From Pseudomonas aestuarii (GTDB lineage: Bacteria > Pseudomonadota > Gammaproteobacteria > Pseudomonadales > Pseudomonadaceae), in assembly GCF_027988105.1 (NCBI RefSeq), contig NZ_JAQJZJ010000015.1:1-64000 (forward strand): a stretch of DNA of 64,000 bases, written 5' to 3'. Within the stretch, counting starts at the first letter, position 1. Every line of letters begins with the position of its first letter. Below are positions 1-9,155 of this stretch, one piece after another. Under the pieces are notes generated by a model. It was given only the letters and a program-made list of their open reading frames with translations, was not told the DNA's origin and did no database searches. The position numbers and the translations under genes were made by a program.

Positions 1-22
1 AGAAAATTTATGGAGAACATTA

Positions 23-46
23 AAAAGCCACCTGCAGGTGGCTTTT
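23..46. terminator. Bidirectional hairpin terminator after queD
   Basis: A perfect 24-base palindrome with A-runs on the left and T-runs on the right. The GC-rich core folds into a stem with a minimal TGCA loop. It lies 18 bases past the queD stop codon and could end transcription from either side. Confidence 0.7.
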
Positions 47-63
47 GGGTAGTTGCGGCTTAA

Positions 64-420
64 TCAGTCACCGCGATATTCGCAGCCACTGGTGCAGGTT
101 TCGTGGATACGGATACGGGACAGCTCGGGAAGAAGAGGTTTGAGTTGTTGCCAGATCCATTTGGCGATGATTTCGCTGGTGGGATTTTCCAAGCCTGGGA
201 TTTCGTTGAGATAGTTATGGTCGAGTTGCTCGTAGAGTGGCTTGAAGATCGCTTTGATCTCAGAAAAATCCCGAATCCAGCCGGTGTAGGGATCGATCTC
301 GCCTTCGATATAGACGGCAACGCGGAAGGAATGGCCGTGCAAGCGCCCACACTTATGTCCCTCTGGCACATGGGGAAGTCGATGGGCAGCTTCGAAAATA
401 AACTCTTTGAACAATTCCAC
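64..420 (-). CDS. queD: 6-carboxytetrahydropterin synthase QueD
   Basis: Converts dihydroneopterin triphosphate to 6-carboxy-5,6,7,8-tetrahydropterin, the second step of queuosine/7-deazaguanine synthesis in the cytoplasm. The PTPS signature is complete: FEAAHRL with the first zinc His, then CGRLHGHSF with the catalytic Cys and the other two zinc His, a DFSEIK segment, LDHNYLN, and a C-terminal HET. I place the start at a GTG at 420, giving 118 residues, the usual family length. A GAGAGAC-like ribosome site precedes it, and the 10 upstream residues of the longer frame do not look like family sequence. queF of the same pathway is 34 kb away in this window. Confidence 0.93.
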   Translation of the reverse strand: MELFKEFIFEAAHRLPHVPEGHKCGRLHGHSFRVAVYIEGEIDPYTGWIRDFSEIKAIFKPLYEQLDHNYLNEIPGLENPTSEIIAKWIWQQLKPLLPELSRIRIHETCTSGCEYRGD

Positions 421-577
421 GGGTTGTCTCTCAAAAATACGCGGTTGCAAGCACCGCTCCGATAAAGGGAGATATTACCAGTTCTGGTTGACCAGCGTAG
501 CTGTGCCGTCCCGTACTCGTCGTACAGGTCCCCCAGGCCGCCGCACCTATGGCGTTGAGCCAGTACCTCGCTTGCTT

Positions 578-1723
578 CTACTTTGTATCGCTGTGCCGGT
601 TTCTCTCCTGCCGATAAACGCTGACGGCTGTATAGACTGCCTTCCTCAAACGGTTGATTCCGCCGATGGGGCGGTGCTCCGGTAGCGAGTGCCAGGGGTT
701 GAATGCCAGGTTGTCGCAAAATAGATTTTGCACACTGCTGTCGAAGTCTTGAGCCGGGACTTCGATCTTGGCGACTGTCTCGAATGGTGCGATCGACTCG
801 TCCCACTCCACGCTAGGATCTTCGATCGGCATATAGTACGCGGGGTTCTGCCGCTGAATCTGCAGGACGAAACAGGCAGGAGTACGGTCAAGCGAGAGCT
901 GTTGGTAGAGCGCACTACGCAAGAAATTGGGCAGATCTTTGTTCGGCGTGGGCACCACATAGTCCGGGCAGTTTTCCGGTGCAGGGGTGACTCGATACTT
1001 GATGTTGTGCGGGCCGAGCTTGAATGGGGCGATGGAATTGTAGGTGGTCGCAACCGGGCTGGGCGGAGCGGGAGCCAAGGTTTTCAGGGCAATGAGCAGG
1101 TGACGAATTTCCCAGTTACGTGGATCCCAGCCCGGCAAGAATGCCAGCGCTTGTTTGCCCTCGGCCTGGGCAGCAAAGTTGTCCCTGTATTCGGCCACAT
1201 CGCGGACGAAGAATGCAGGGTGATTGAACATGACGAAGTCTTGTTCGGTTGCGTGGGCGGCGTCGCTCAAGAGCTTTTCACCTGGTACCTCGAGCAGTTT
1301 TAGGGCCATGCCACGGGCATCGCGAGCACGATCGAATTGCGGGTAGGCGTTACCGTTGGAGAAGCGCATCCAGGCTTGCCAGGTTTTGCCCCTCTCGCTG
1401 AATACGCCATGGCGAAGACCGTTGTCGAGGTCGGTGAGCACCGTTACTTGCGCCTTTACGCAGCCGTGGGCTTTGGCATGAGCATCGCGCAAGACACGAG
1501 TGTTGTTTCGGTGTTGTTCGACTACCCGGATAGCATCTTCGATGATGCCTTGGGTGAGTGCAGCTTCACCTGGCGGGACTTGTTCCTCGCTGGAAACTGG
1601 GCCGGTAAATTTCCAGCTGTAGTACGCGCTACCTATGCCCCAGGCGCTGAGGCCTATGACCAGTAGCAGCAGTAAGAGCTTACCGAGCCAGCGGCCAAAC
1701 CAGAGCCAGAGTCGATTGAGCAT
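578..1723 (-). CDS. Membrane-anchored catalase-family haem protein
   Basis: 381 residues. A hydrophobic segment at about residues 10-33 acts as an uncleaved anchor or signal, followed by a catalase-like fold. Family marks include RDAHAKAHGCVKAQ near residue 80 with the distal His, WMRFSNGNA, DARGMALKL, QDFVMFNHPAFF and a late haem-ligand region. The protein is shorter than true catalases and resembles the SrpA/catalase-related group, so it may be a haem peroxidase or peroxygenase rather than a catalase. The di-haem cytochrome gene lies 75 bases upstream on the same strand, and the pair is probably one operon acting on the periplasmic side. The substrate is unknown. Confidence 0.8.
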   Translation of the reverse strand: MLNRLWLWFGRWLGKLLLLLLVIGLSAWGIGSAYYSWKFTGPVSSEEQVPPGEAALTQGIIEDAIRVVEQHRNNTRVLRDAHAKAHGCVKAQVTVLTDLDNGLRHGVFSERGKTWQAWMRFSNGNAYPQFDRARDARGMALKLLEVPGEKLLSDAAHATEQDFVMFNHPAFFVRDVAEYRDNFAAQAEGKQALAFLPGWDPRNWEIRHLLIALKTLAPAPPSPVATTYNSIAPFKLGPHNIKYRVTPAPENCPDYVVPTPNKDLPNFLRSALYQQLSLDRTPACFVLQIQRQNPAYYMPIEDPSVEWDESIAPFETVAKIEVPAQDFDSSVQNLFCDNLAFNPWHSLPEHRPIGGINRLRKAVYTAVSVYRQERNRHSDTK

Positions 1724-1797
1724 GGCACTATTCCTTGTTGGTTATTGTTATCCCTGTTGGCAGCTACCGACTCTGCCGTTTATGGTGTTTTCTTGGG

Positions 1798-3672
1798 TCA
1801 ATCCTGGCACTTGGGCCCTGGATTCCAGGGTTTTTCCTTGACCGGTTGGAGTTGGGCTTCGAGCTCTGAGGTGCCCAGCACCTTGAGGTATTCGAGCAGA
1901 GCCCAGCGCTCTTCGGGTTGCAGCGCACGACCGATCACACCGCCCTGGCGACAACCTGCTCTAAACTCATGGCCGCGGTTGCTGTTACCGCGGATGCTGG
2001 TATCGAATAGAAAGCCACCGGGGAATTTGCCGCTGTCGAAGCCGACATGCATCGGGTTGTACTCGAAGCTGCCGACCCAGAATTGAGCTTGACGCTCTGA
2101 AAGTGGTGATAGCAGTTGGAACAAAGTAGGCACTGAACCATTGTGCAAGAACGGTGGGGTGGCCCATATGCCGTGCAGTGGCCGAGCCTTGTAGCCGCGT
2201 TTCTCCTGCACGCCTATAGGCAGGCCGTAACCATTCATGCGCCAGCGTTCACGAGGTTGGATATCTGCGTTCTGGTAGGCGCGGTTTTCAACGTAGGCGG
2301 TTAGGTAGGCAAGGCCCTTGGCGCTGGAGATGCTGTGCATATCAACGTCATCCAGGCTCGTGCCGAAGAGGCGGACATCCAGCTTGTCGAGTTCGGCTTT
2401 AGTCCAGCCAAGTTTGCTCATATCGAAGCGGTGATCGGCGATATTGTCGGCGGCGGTTGGATCCGAGCCGATGATGCCGGTTGGCACGATGCGCATGTGC
2501 CATTCGGGGTCACGTGCCGGTGCCAGGCGCTCGGTACGCGGCTTGGGATCGGGGGCGTGACAGTAGGCGCAGTTCTCGGCGAACAGTGCACGACCCTGAC
2601 TGGCCAGCGGCAGGTCGATCTTGCCGAAAATATCCTCGGGCCAAGCGGGTGGCTTCAGATGCTTGAGGGCTTCCTCCAGAACATACAGGTCGCGCAGGCG
2701 TACGCTTGATGAGTATCGCTCGGCTTCTGGCACAGGAGCTCCGTCAGCGTGCAGTAGCCGCAATGTAGCACCTACGCCTAGAGCTTCGCCGACATTGCGC
2801 GCCATCGGCTGCATGGCTGAGCCGTTCCACTGCACCCAGTCGAATTTCCAGATATCCCAGACTTGTGGGTAGCTGACGGGAGCGTTAGCGACCCTGTAAT
2901 TACTGGCGTCGATAGCATCACCGAAGACGCTGTTGGCGATGCGGCCAAAGGCATCGGTACGGCCAAATCCTTCTTCGGTCGGGTAGAGCCCGCGATGCCA
3001 GTCGTTGAATGCCGTACCGAGCAGGCGATCAAGTACGACCTTGAAGTCCTGGCGCAGTTGGTCACGGCCTTGCGAGTAGTGTTCACCGAGTACGGTCTTG
3101 GCAAAACGTCTGAATTTCAAGGGATTATAGTAAGTAAAGGCCATGCTCATGCCGAGTGACTGGCCAAAGCTGCCGCCTCTCAGCGTCGGCACGGTAGAGG
3201 CCAATGAGTGCAGCGCTGCGCTTCCATCAATCCGTACGGCCTGTCCCCGGTAGCGCAATTCGCCGGTGTGACAGGCCGCGCAGCTTATATCCAGATAATG
3301 CGTGGACGTCTCACGGTCTTCGTGACGGGCAAAGCCGACCGGCAGATTGGCCGGGTTTTGTGTTGTCGGCTTCTGTTCCGGATCGACCAGAAAACCAAAG
3401 CGCGCCAGGTATTCTGGTGCAGCAAACTTGTCTGTACTCAGGGGCAACTCAAGGGCGCTGAACCAGTCGTAACGCAGGCCTTTAACTTGAGTGCCCTGAG
3501 GCGTGTAGTAATACGTCTGGCGCTGCTCGTCGCTCCACTGTTCGAGGTAGTGGAGCTTGTCCGGTTTCTGGTAGCTGGGCAGGTTGGGATAGGCAGTGAA
3601 GTACAACCCTAAGGCCAGAGCGCACAGCAAAAGAATCAGGAATCCTAAGACAATCGCGCGGAGCATACGCAT
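1798..3672 (-). CDS. Di-haem cytochrome c, RoxA/MauG peroxidase-like
   Basis: 624 residues from the ATG at 3672, which has AGGAAG five bases ahead; the frame extends further upstream but without signal-peptide character. A single N-terminal membrane segment (about residues 5-27) anchors or exports it. Two haem-binding CxxCH sites are visible, CAACH near residue 131 and CAYCH near residue 368. This spacing and length fit the large di-haem cytochrome c peroxidase-like group that includes RoxA and MauG relatives. It is expected in the periplasm. The downstream catalase-family gene suggests linked peroxide or oxygenase chemistry. Whether it is a peroxidase or a dioxygenase cannot be settled from the sequence. 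Confidence 0.8.
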   Translation of the reverse strand: MRMLRAIVLGFLILLLCALALGLYFTAYPNLPSYQKPDKLHYLEQWSDEQRQTYYYTPQGTQVKGLRYDWFSALELPLSTDKFAAPEYLARFGFLVDPEQKPTTQNPANLPVGFARHEDRETSTHYLDISCAACHTGELRYRGQAVRIDGSAALHSLASTVPTLRGGSFGQSLGMSMAFTYYNPLKFRRFAKTVLGEHYSQGRDQLRQDFKVVLDRLLGTAFNDWHRGLYPTEEGFGRTDAFGRIANSVFGDAIDASNYRVANAPVSYPQVWDIWKFDWVQWNGSAMQPMARNVGEALGVGATLRLLHADGAPVPEAERYSSSVRLRDLYVLEEALKHLKPPAWPEDIFGKIDLPLASQGRALFAENCAYCHAPDPKPRTERLAPARDPEWHMRIVPTGIIGSDPTAADNIADHRFDMSKLGWTKAELDKLDVRLFGTSLDDVDMHSISSAKGLAYLTAYVENRAYQNADIQPRERWRMNGYGLPIGVQEKRGYKARPLHGIWATPPFLHNGSVPTLFQLLSPLSERQAQFWVGSFEYNPMHVGFDSGKFPGGFLFDTSIRGNSNRGHEFRAGCRQGGVIGRALQPEERWALLEYLKVLGTSELEAQLQPVKEKPWNPGPKCQD

Positions 3673-3977
3673 CACACACTTCCTTGTTGCATTCTTATGT
3701 TCTGACTTTATGCCAAGCTGGATGACTGCTGGCAAGCTGCCTTCACTGATTTTTCTCAGCTGAGCGCGGTTGATGCTGTCGAGCAAGCTCCGCGATTCAA
3801 TGAGCGCCTGCCTTCTGGTGATTGCGCACTGAATAAAAATCGCGAGAGCCTGTTTTGTCCATCGACATGTATTACTGGGAAAGCCTGGGCTGTTCCATTG
3901 CCAATAGATGGTCTTTGCTCAATACGTGGAGAAGTTGCAGGCTGTAGTGGCATTAAACTGAAAATCAGGAGTAGGCA
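3673..3977. other. Divergent intergenic region, no gene seen
   Basis: About 305 bases between the divergent di-haem cytochrome and DUF3429 genes. It must hold promoters for both, but I found no convincing -35/-10 pair or operator. No reading frame here looks coding. Confidence 0.5.
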
Positions 3978-4445
3978 ATGCACCCCTTTGAGGCCGAAAA
4001 GCCGCCGCGGTTGGCAATTTTGCTCGGTTATGCCGGGTTACTACCCTTTATCAGTGGAGCGCTGGGAATCTGGGTGATTCCATTGGGTTGGCGGCCATTC
4101 GTGCTAGAGGCGTTACTGGACTTTGCCGCCTTGATCTTGGCTTTTATGGGGGCGATTCATTGGGGCCTGGCGATGCGGGCCGAGGCGAGCGATGAGCAAG
4201 CGCAGATCCAGTTAGGCCTGTCGGTGATTCCGCCATTACTCGGCTGGTTGGCTATTTCTGCAGGGATGCCGATGGGGTTGGCCCTGCCGACACTTTTGGT
4301 CGCATACGTAGGGCTCCATTTTGCGGATGTGCATGCGGTCAAGTTAGGGCTGGCTCCACGCTGGTATTCAAGCCTGCGCATGCCGCTAACCGTGGTTGTC
4401 TCCCTCAGCTTGTTGTTGGCCTGGGCTAGCGTGCTGGTCGCATGA
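3978..4445 (+). CDS. DUF3429 family inner-membrane protein
   Basis: 155 residues with four to five hydrophobic helices (about 16-38, 46-66, 80-100, 104-120 and 137-154). The conserved segment FMGAIHWGLAM and the GLHFADVHAV stretch are typical of DUF3429 (YbjM-like) proteins. The function of the family is unknown. It starts 14 bases after a CAGGAG ribosome site and stands alone, convergent with the unknown gene at 4638. Confidence 0.85.
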   Translation: MHPFEAEKPPRLAILLGYAGLLPFISGALGIWVIPLGWRPFVLEALLDFAALILAFMGAIHWGLAMRAEASDEQAQIQLGLSVIPPLLGWLAISAGMPMGLALPTLLVAYVGLHFADVHAVKLGLAPRWYSSLRMPLTVVVSLSLLLAWASVLVA

Positions 4446-4637
4446 GTTCACTCCGTCTCTGAAGCATGACCACGCGACTAGAGCAGTTGCATACAGTCGT
4501 AGGGAATGCCCTGACCGCGTTGTCCAGGCTGACCTCAAGCCTGAGGCACTGGATCGTCATTCGAGTCACCTGGCGTTTGTCACTGGTGGTTGTGGCTGGA
4601 TAAGCCGACATTTATCGCTGCAAGAGCGGACCTGACG

Positions 4638-5252
4638 CTAACACGCCAGGCTGTCCGCCTGGCGATAGAGCATCAGCAACTTGCGGGTGATGGTCTGCTG
4701 AATATCGTCGCGCTCGAACGAAGACAGCCGGCTGAGGCGGGTTACTTGCAAGCGGTGCAGGTGGATATATGGCATCTGCTGATCGAATTCGCGCAAATCA
4801 CCCTTCATCATGACTGGGAGGAAGACGTCACCGGCTTTCTTCTGATTGCTGATGATCTGTGCCAGTGCCCGTTTGAACGGCATGGTTTTCGGTGCGGGCC
4901 CACCGTCTTTTATCTGTGTGGTTAACAGCAGGCCCGGCTTCCCCAGCACCACGCCCGGCAATACGCAGAGGCCGGTTTTGCGTACTGCGTGTGCTTCGAT
5001 GCCGTGCAGGGTGTCATGGAACGCATAGGGGTTGGGCAGTACCACCATTTTGCGTCCCTGGTCGTGAGGGAAGTGCAGGTTGTAATTGGTGTAGAGCTGG
5101 CGCACGGATTCTGAATAGACGCACAAGCGGTTTTCAAACAGCTTGATGAAGCGCTCAGCCAACTCGCGGCGGGCCATAGAGTCCAGATCCCAGATCAAAT
5201 CCTGATTCTGTGATCGGTTGAGGTCGACTTCCTGATGTTCCATGTCGCTCAT
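4638..5252 (-). CDS. Conserved hypothetical protein downstream of chemoreceptor
   Basis: 204 residues, soluble, without signal peptide or membrane helix. I do not recognise a named domain. It is mixed alpha/beta with basic C-terminal helices (VTRLSRLSSFERDD, then ITRKLLMLYRQ). It starts 7 bases after the chemoreceptor stop, with GAGGA of that junction as its ribosome site, so the two are surely co-transcribed. A role tied to signalling or motility is inferred from position only. Confidence 0.7.
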   Translation of the reverse strand: MSDMEHQEVDLNRSQNQDLIWDLDSMARRELAERFIKLFENRLCVYSESVRQLYTNYNLHFPHDQGRKMVVLPNPYAFHDTLHGIEAHAVRKTGLCVLPGVVLGKPGLLLTTQIKDGGPAPKTMPFKRALAQIISNQKKAGDVFLPVMMKGDLREFDQQMPYIHLHRLQVTRLSRLSSFERDDIQQTITRKLLMLYRQADSLAC

Positions 5253-5259
5253 TCATTCC

Positions 5260-6894
5260 TCATACGCGAAACTGGCCCAGTAATTGATTGAGCTGCTCAG
5301 CCAGTTGGCCCAGGCGCTGGCTGGATTCGCTGGATTGTTCAGCTGCCAGGGCGTTGCTGTGCGCTAAACCGGCTGCCTGGGTGACATTCTGGTTGATATC
5401 TTCAACCACCTGCGACTGCTGTAGTGTGGCACTGGCAATCGAGGCGTTCAAACCGGTGAGGTTGCGCAGCGATTGGGCTATTTGCTCCAGGCTCTCCCCG
5501 GCCAGGCTGGCTTGCTCGACCGTTAGTTGTGACGCGCGGCTGCTTTCATTGATGACCTTCACTGCTGCTTCGGAGTTGCCTTGCAAGCGCTCGATCATAC
5601 CCTGAATTTCAGCGGTAGATTGCTGGGTGCGTTGAGCCAGCAAGCGCACTTCATCGGCGACGACGGCAAATCCGCGGCCTTGCTCGCCAGCGCGGGCGGC
5701 TTCGATCGCCGCATTGAGGGCGAGCAGGTTGGTCTGTTCGGCAATCGAGCGGATCACTTCCAAAACACTGCCTATCTGCGTGCTTTCTTGCGCCAGCTTT
5801 TGAATCACCTCCACTGCCTGATCAATAGTGCCGGACAGTTGGCTGACCTGGCGCAAGCTGGCATCGATGTTCTGTTGACCCTGGGTCGCCTGGGCTTCGG
5901 CGGCATGTACTTCACTCGATGCATGTTCGGCATTTTTCGCCACGTCCTGTACACCATAGGTTACCTGGTTGATCGCCGTGGCCACGAGTTCCATCTGCTG
6001 TGATTGCTGCTGACCGTGCTGCTGAGCCTCACGGGCAATTCCGCCGAGCGAGCGTGCGGCTTGATCAAGTGCGCCGGCAGAGTCGAGCGACTGGCGGATT
6101 ACGTGGCGCAACTTTTCGGTAAAGGCATTGAAATGCTTGGCCAGGTCAGTCAGTTCGTCATCGCCATTAGTATCCATGGAGCGGGTAAGATCACCTTCAC
6201 CGCTGGCTATATTGGCCATGGCATCGACAGCCTCCTGCAGCGGCCGGGCGATACTGCGTGAGATCAGGGTTACCAGCAGGGTCATGAGCAGGGTAATGGC
6301 GGTGCCGATAGCGAGTGCACGTAAGGCTTGTGCCTGAAATTCCGCCTGCACGTCATCGACGTACACGCCCGAGCCGATGATCCAGCCCCAGGGCTGGAAC
6401 AAGCTGACGTAGGAAACCTTGGCTATTGGGTCGCTCGAACCTGGTTTTGGCCAGCGATAATGCACCAGGCCAGCGCCCTTGGTTTTGCTGATCTGCACCA
6501 TTTCATTGAACAGTTCCTTGCCGTCCTGGTCTTTAACGGCGGAAAGATTCTGCCCTTCGAGTTTGGGATTGGTTGGATGCATGATCATGGTTGGCGTCTG
6601 GTCATTGATCCAGAAATACTCCTGGCCGTCATAGCGCAGGCCACGGATCACCTCCGTGGCCTGCCTCTGCGCCTCCTCACGACTGAGGGTCGTGGCTGTC
6701 TCGAGGCTGTGGTAATGGGCGAGGATGCCTGCCGCGCTCTGTACCAGGTGCTGGGTCTTCTCCTCTTTGGCGGCATACAAATCATGATGAATCTGTTGCA
6801 GCATCAACGCACCGAGGATCAGCAGCATGGCGATGGCGACGGCGAGAATAAGCCATAAGCGACGGCTGATGGGCAGGCTGCGTAGGCTGTTCAT
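5260..6894 (-). CDS. Methyl-accepting chemotaxis protein, single-Cache sensor
   Basis: 544 residues with classic chemoreceptor order: TM1 (about 12-32), a periplasmic sCache_2 domain (about 35-185; note YFWINDQTPTMIMHP and the GWIIGSGVYVDDV end), TM2 (about 188-210), HAMP (about 211-265) and a cytoplasmic methyl-accepting domain. The hairpin tip contains the invariant EQTNLLALNAAIEAARAGE segment, which binds CheA and CheW. There is no C-terminal CheR-tethering pentapeptide. It resembles PAO1 PA2652 (CtpM, a malate sensor) in architecture; that is recall, and the ligand here is unproven. First gene of a two-gene unit. Confidence 0.93.
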   Translation of the reverse strand: MNSLRSLPISRRLWLILAVAIAMLLILGALMLQQIHHDLYAAKEEKTQHLVQSAAGILAHYHSLETATTLSREEAQRQATEVIRGLRYDGQEYFWINDQTPTMIMHPTNPKLEGQNLSAVKDQDGKELFNEMVQISKTKGAGLVHYRWPKPGSSDPIAKVSYVSLFQPWGWIIGSGVYVDDVQAEFQAQALRALAIGTAITLLMTLLVTLISRSIARPLQEAVDAMANIASGEGDLTRSMDTNGDDELTDLAKHFNAFTEKLRHVIRQSLDSAGALDQAARSLGGIAREAQQHGQQQSQQMELVATAINQVTYGVQDVAKNAEHASSEVHAAEAQATQGQQNIDASLRQVSQLSGTIDQAVEVIQKLAQESTQIGSVLEVIRSIAEQTNLLALNAAIEAARAGEQGRGFAVVADEVRLLAQRTQQSTAEIQGMIERLQGNSEAAVKVINESSRASQLTVEQASLAGESLEQIAQSLRNLTGLNASIASATLQQSQVVEDINQNVTQAAGLAHSNALAAEQSSESSQRLGQLAEQLNQLLGQFRV

Positions 6895-7231
6895 AGAAAG
6901 GCTCTCTCGGTTCTTGTTCTAGGAGGCAGTGGGCATCCCTTATCTATGGAATGCACCACTCGATGTTCTTGACCAGGCGTCGATGGGCTTGAGGCGTTGG
7001 GCAATGTTGAGATTCGCTCGGATGCGTATCAGTTGGCTCTAATACAGCAACAGAGCCCGGGTCTCTGTTAGCATTTCGGCCGGCGCGGCGAAAACCTGAG
7101 GTTTTCCCAGCCGTTTCTGCGTTATTGGACTCTTGGCGCAGAGCTTGAGTCCGAACGCTGCGCAAGTGTTGTCGGTTATTCACTAATCTATGTAGTTCGT
7201 GCGGTAGATGCCGCGCGCTTTAGGAGCGTTG
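6895..7231. other. Divergent intergenic region upstream of MCP and uppP
   Basis: About 337 bases between two divergent genes. It should contain both promoters. I see no clear gene, long repeat or assignable operator. Confidence 0.5.
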
Positions 7232-8062
7232 ATGGATCTTTGGACCGCCATGCAGTCGTTGATTTTGGGTGTTGTCGAGGGTATTACCGAGTTCTTGCCG
7301 ATTTCCAGTACGGGTCATCAAATCATAGTCGCCGATCTCATCGAGTTTTCCGGTGAGCGGGCCATGGCTTTCAATATCATTATCCAGTTGGGCGCGATCC
7401 TGGCGGTAGTGTGGGAGTTCAGGCGCAAAATTATCGAGGTAGTGGTCGGGCTGCCACGGGAAGCCGCGGCGCAGCGCTTCACCGCTAACCTGGTAATTGC
7501 CGTCCTACCCGCGGTGATTCTCGGCGTGAGCTTCGCCGACCTGATTCACCAATACCTGTTCAACCCAATTACCGTTGCTGCCGCGCTGATAGTGGGGGGC
7601 GTGGTCATGCTCTGGGCCGAGCGGCGTGTGCATGTTATCCACGCCGAGAGCGTCGACGATATGACCTGGAAGGATGCGCTGAAAGTCGGTTTTGCCCAGT
7701 GCCTGGCGATGATTCCGGGCACCTCGCGCTCGGGCGCGACGATTATTGGCGGCCTGCTGTTTGGCATGTCACGCAAGGCGGCTACCGAGTTCTCCTTCTT
7801 CCTGGCGATGCCAACCATGGTCGGCGCGGCGGTGTATTCCGGCTACAAGTACCGCGATCTGTTCTTGCCGGCAGATTTGCCGGTGTTCGCCATCGGCTTC
7901 GTGACCTCGTTCATCTTTGCCATGATCGCCGTGCGCGCGCTGCTCAAGTTCATCGGTAACCATAGTTATGCGGTGTTCGCCTGGTATCGAATAGCTTTCG
8001 GACTACTGATTCTGGCGACCTGGCAGCTGCATCTGATCGACTGGAGTACCGCCCAGGGTTGA
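7232..8062 (+). CDS. uppP: Undecaprenyl-diphosphatase UppP (BacA)
   Basis: Integral membrane enzyme that dephosphorylates undecaprenyl diphosphate and so recycles the lipid carrier of peptidoglycan synthesis; it also gives bacitracin tolerance. The start at 7232 has TAGGAG five bases ahead and gives 276 residues. Both signature regions are present: EGITEFLPISSTGH (residues about 14-27) with the acidic and His catalytic residues, and PGTSRSGAT (about 163-171) with the catalytic Arg/Ser. About eight hydrophobic segments follow the expected pattern. A hairpin terminator lies about 30 bases downstream. Confidence 0.95.
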   Translation: MDLWTAMQSLILGVVEGITEFLPISSTGHQIIVADLIEFSGERAMAFNIIIQLGAILAVVWEFRRKIIEVVVGLPREAAAQRFTANLVIAVLPAVILGVSFADLIHQYLFNPITVAAALIVGGVVMLWAERRVHVIHAESVDDMTWKDALKVGFAQCLAMIPGTSRSGATIIGGLLFGMSRKAATEFSFFLAMPTMVGAAVYSGYKYRDLFLPADLPVFAIGFVTSFIFAMIAVRALLKFIGNHSYAVFAWYRIAFGLLILATWQLHLIDWSTAQG

Positions 8063-8093
8063 GCATGGAGGCTGTATTCGGCGAATTGATAAG

Positions 8094-8117
8094 AGGCGCG
8101 CTGATGGGCGCGCCTTT
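8094..8117 (+). terminator. Hairpin terminator after uppP
   Basis: Stem AGGCGCGC (8094-8101) pairs with GCGCGCCT (8108-8115) around a 6-base loop, followed by a short T-rich tract. It lies between uppP and the next gene in the same direction. Confidence 0.6.
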
Positions 8118-8147
8118 GTCATAGTGATGCCCGCTCATGGAGGCCTT

Positions 8148-9116
8148 ATGAATTCCCTGCAACAGCAACTGCTCGACGTCAACGGCATCACGCTTAGCCT
8201 CTACACTGCAGGGCCTTCCGCTGGCCGTCCGCTGTGGTTGCTGCATGGTTTTCCCGAATGCTGGCACTCCTGGCGTCAGCAGATCGGTCCATTGACGGCG
8301 GCCGGTTATCGAGTGCTGATCCCGGAAATGCGAGGCTATGGGCAAAGCAGCGCGCCGCGAGATCCAGCCGCTTATGACCTGATTACCGTGTGTGGCGATA
8401 TCCAGGCAGCCATGGATTTGCTCGGGCACAGCGAGGCATGCGTGGTCGGCCACGACTGGGGCGCGCCGATAGCTTGGCATCTGGCGTTATTGGAGCCGCA
8501 GCGGGTAAAAGCGGTGGTTGGCATGGCCGTGCCATTTGGCGGGCGACCCCGCCAGCCCGCGATCGATATGATGCGTCAGCACTATGCCGGGCGCTTTCAC
8601 TACATCCTGCATTTCCAGCAACCCGGTGTTGCCGAGCAGGAAATGGACGCCGATATCCCACGCACCCTGCGCATGATGATGCACAACACCTCGGCCGCCG
8701 TACCCAAGGACTTTTTCCTGCAGGAAAAACCTGCGGGTGCCGGGTTGTTCGATGGCATGCAGGATCCAGGCATGTTGCCGCCTTGGTGCGATGTCGCGGC
8801 TTTCAATCACTACCTGCAGACCTTTACTGGGCGCGGTTTCCATGGCGCACTCAACTGGTACCGCAACTTCGAGCGCAACTGGCAACGTACCGAGGCACTG
8901 GCCGACAAGCACATCGAACAACCGGCGTTGTTCCTGCTCGGCGACAAGGACCCGGTCGGCACCCTGGAGGCCTACACCCTCAAGCAGATGCCCAAGCGCA
9001 TTGCCAATCTGGAGCAGCATCTGCTGAGCGATTGCGGTCACTGGATCCAGAACGAGCAGGCCGCCGAGGTGAATCGGCTATTGCTGGCGTTTCTCAGCCG
9101 TCACTACGCCGTGTGA
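8148..9116 (+). CDS. Epoxide-hydrolase-like alpha/beta hydrolase
   Basis: 322 residues from the ATG at 8148, preceded by GGAGG at ideal spacing. Alpha/beta-hydrolase motifs in order: HGFPECWHSW (oxyanion-hole HGFP), RGYGQSS, VVGHDWGA with the Asp nucleophile, GDKDPVG with the acidic residue, and CGHWIQNE with the catalytic His. HGFP plus GHDWG marks the soluble epoxide hydrolase group; haloalkane or fluoroacetate dehalogenases are the main alternatives. The long cap region between the nucleophile and the acid is of normal size. No operon partner is evident, and the substrate is unknown. Confidence 0.85.
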   Translation: MNSLQQQLLDVNGITLSLYTAGPSAGRPLWLLHGFPECWHSWRQQIGPLTAAGYRVLIPEMRGYGQSSAPRDPAAYDLITVCGDIQAAMDLLGHSEACVVGHDWGAPIAWHLALLEPQRVKAVVGMAVPFGGRPRQPAIDMMRQHYAGRFHYILHFQQPGVAEQEMDADIPRTLRMMMHNTSAAVPKDFFLQEKPAGAGLFDGMQDPGMLPPWCDVAAFNHYLQTFTGRGFHGALNWYRNFERNWQRTEALADKHIEQPALFLLGDKDPVGTLEAYTLKQMPKRIANLEQHLLSDCGHWIQNEQAAEVNRLLLAFLSRHYAV

Positions 9117-9155
9117 GCCCTCTGGAATAGGTTCTTTTCAGTGAGGACTGGCGTC

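Noticed and set aside
4644..4664. A CGCCAGGC/GCCTGGCG hairpin proposed as a terminator
   Set aside because: It lies within the last codons of the 204-residue gene and has no T-run in the direction of transcription, so it is not convincing.
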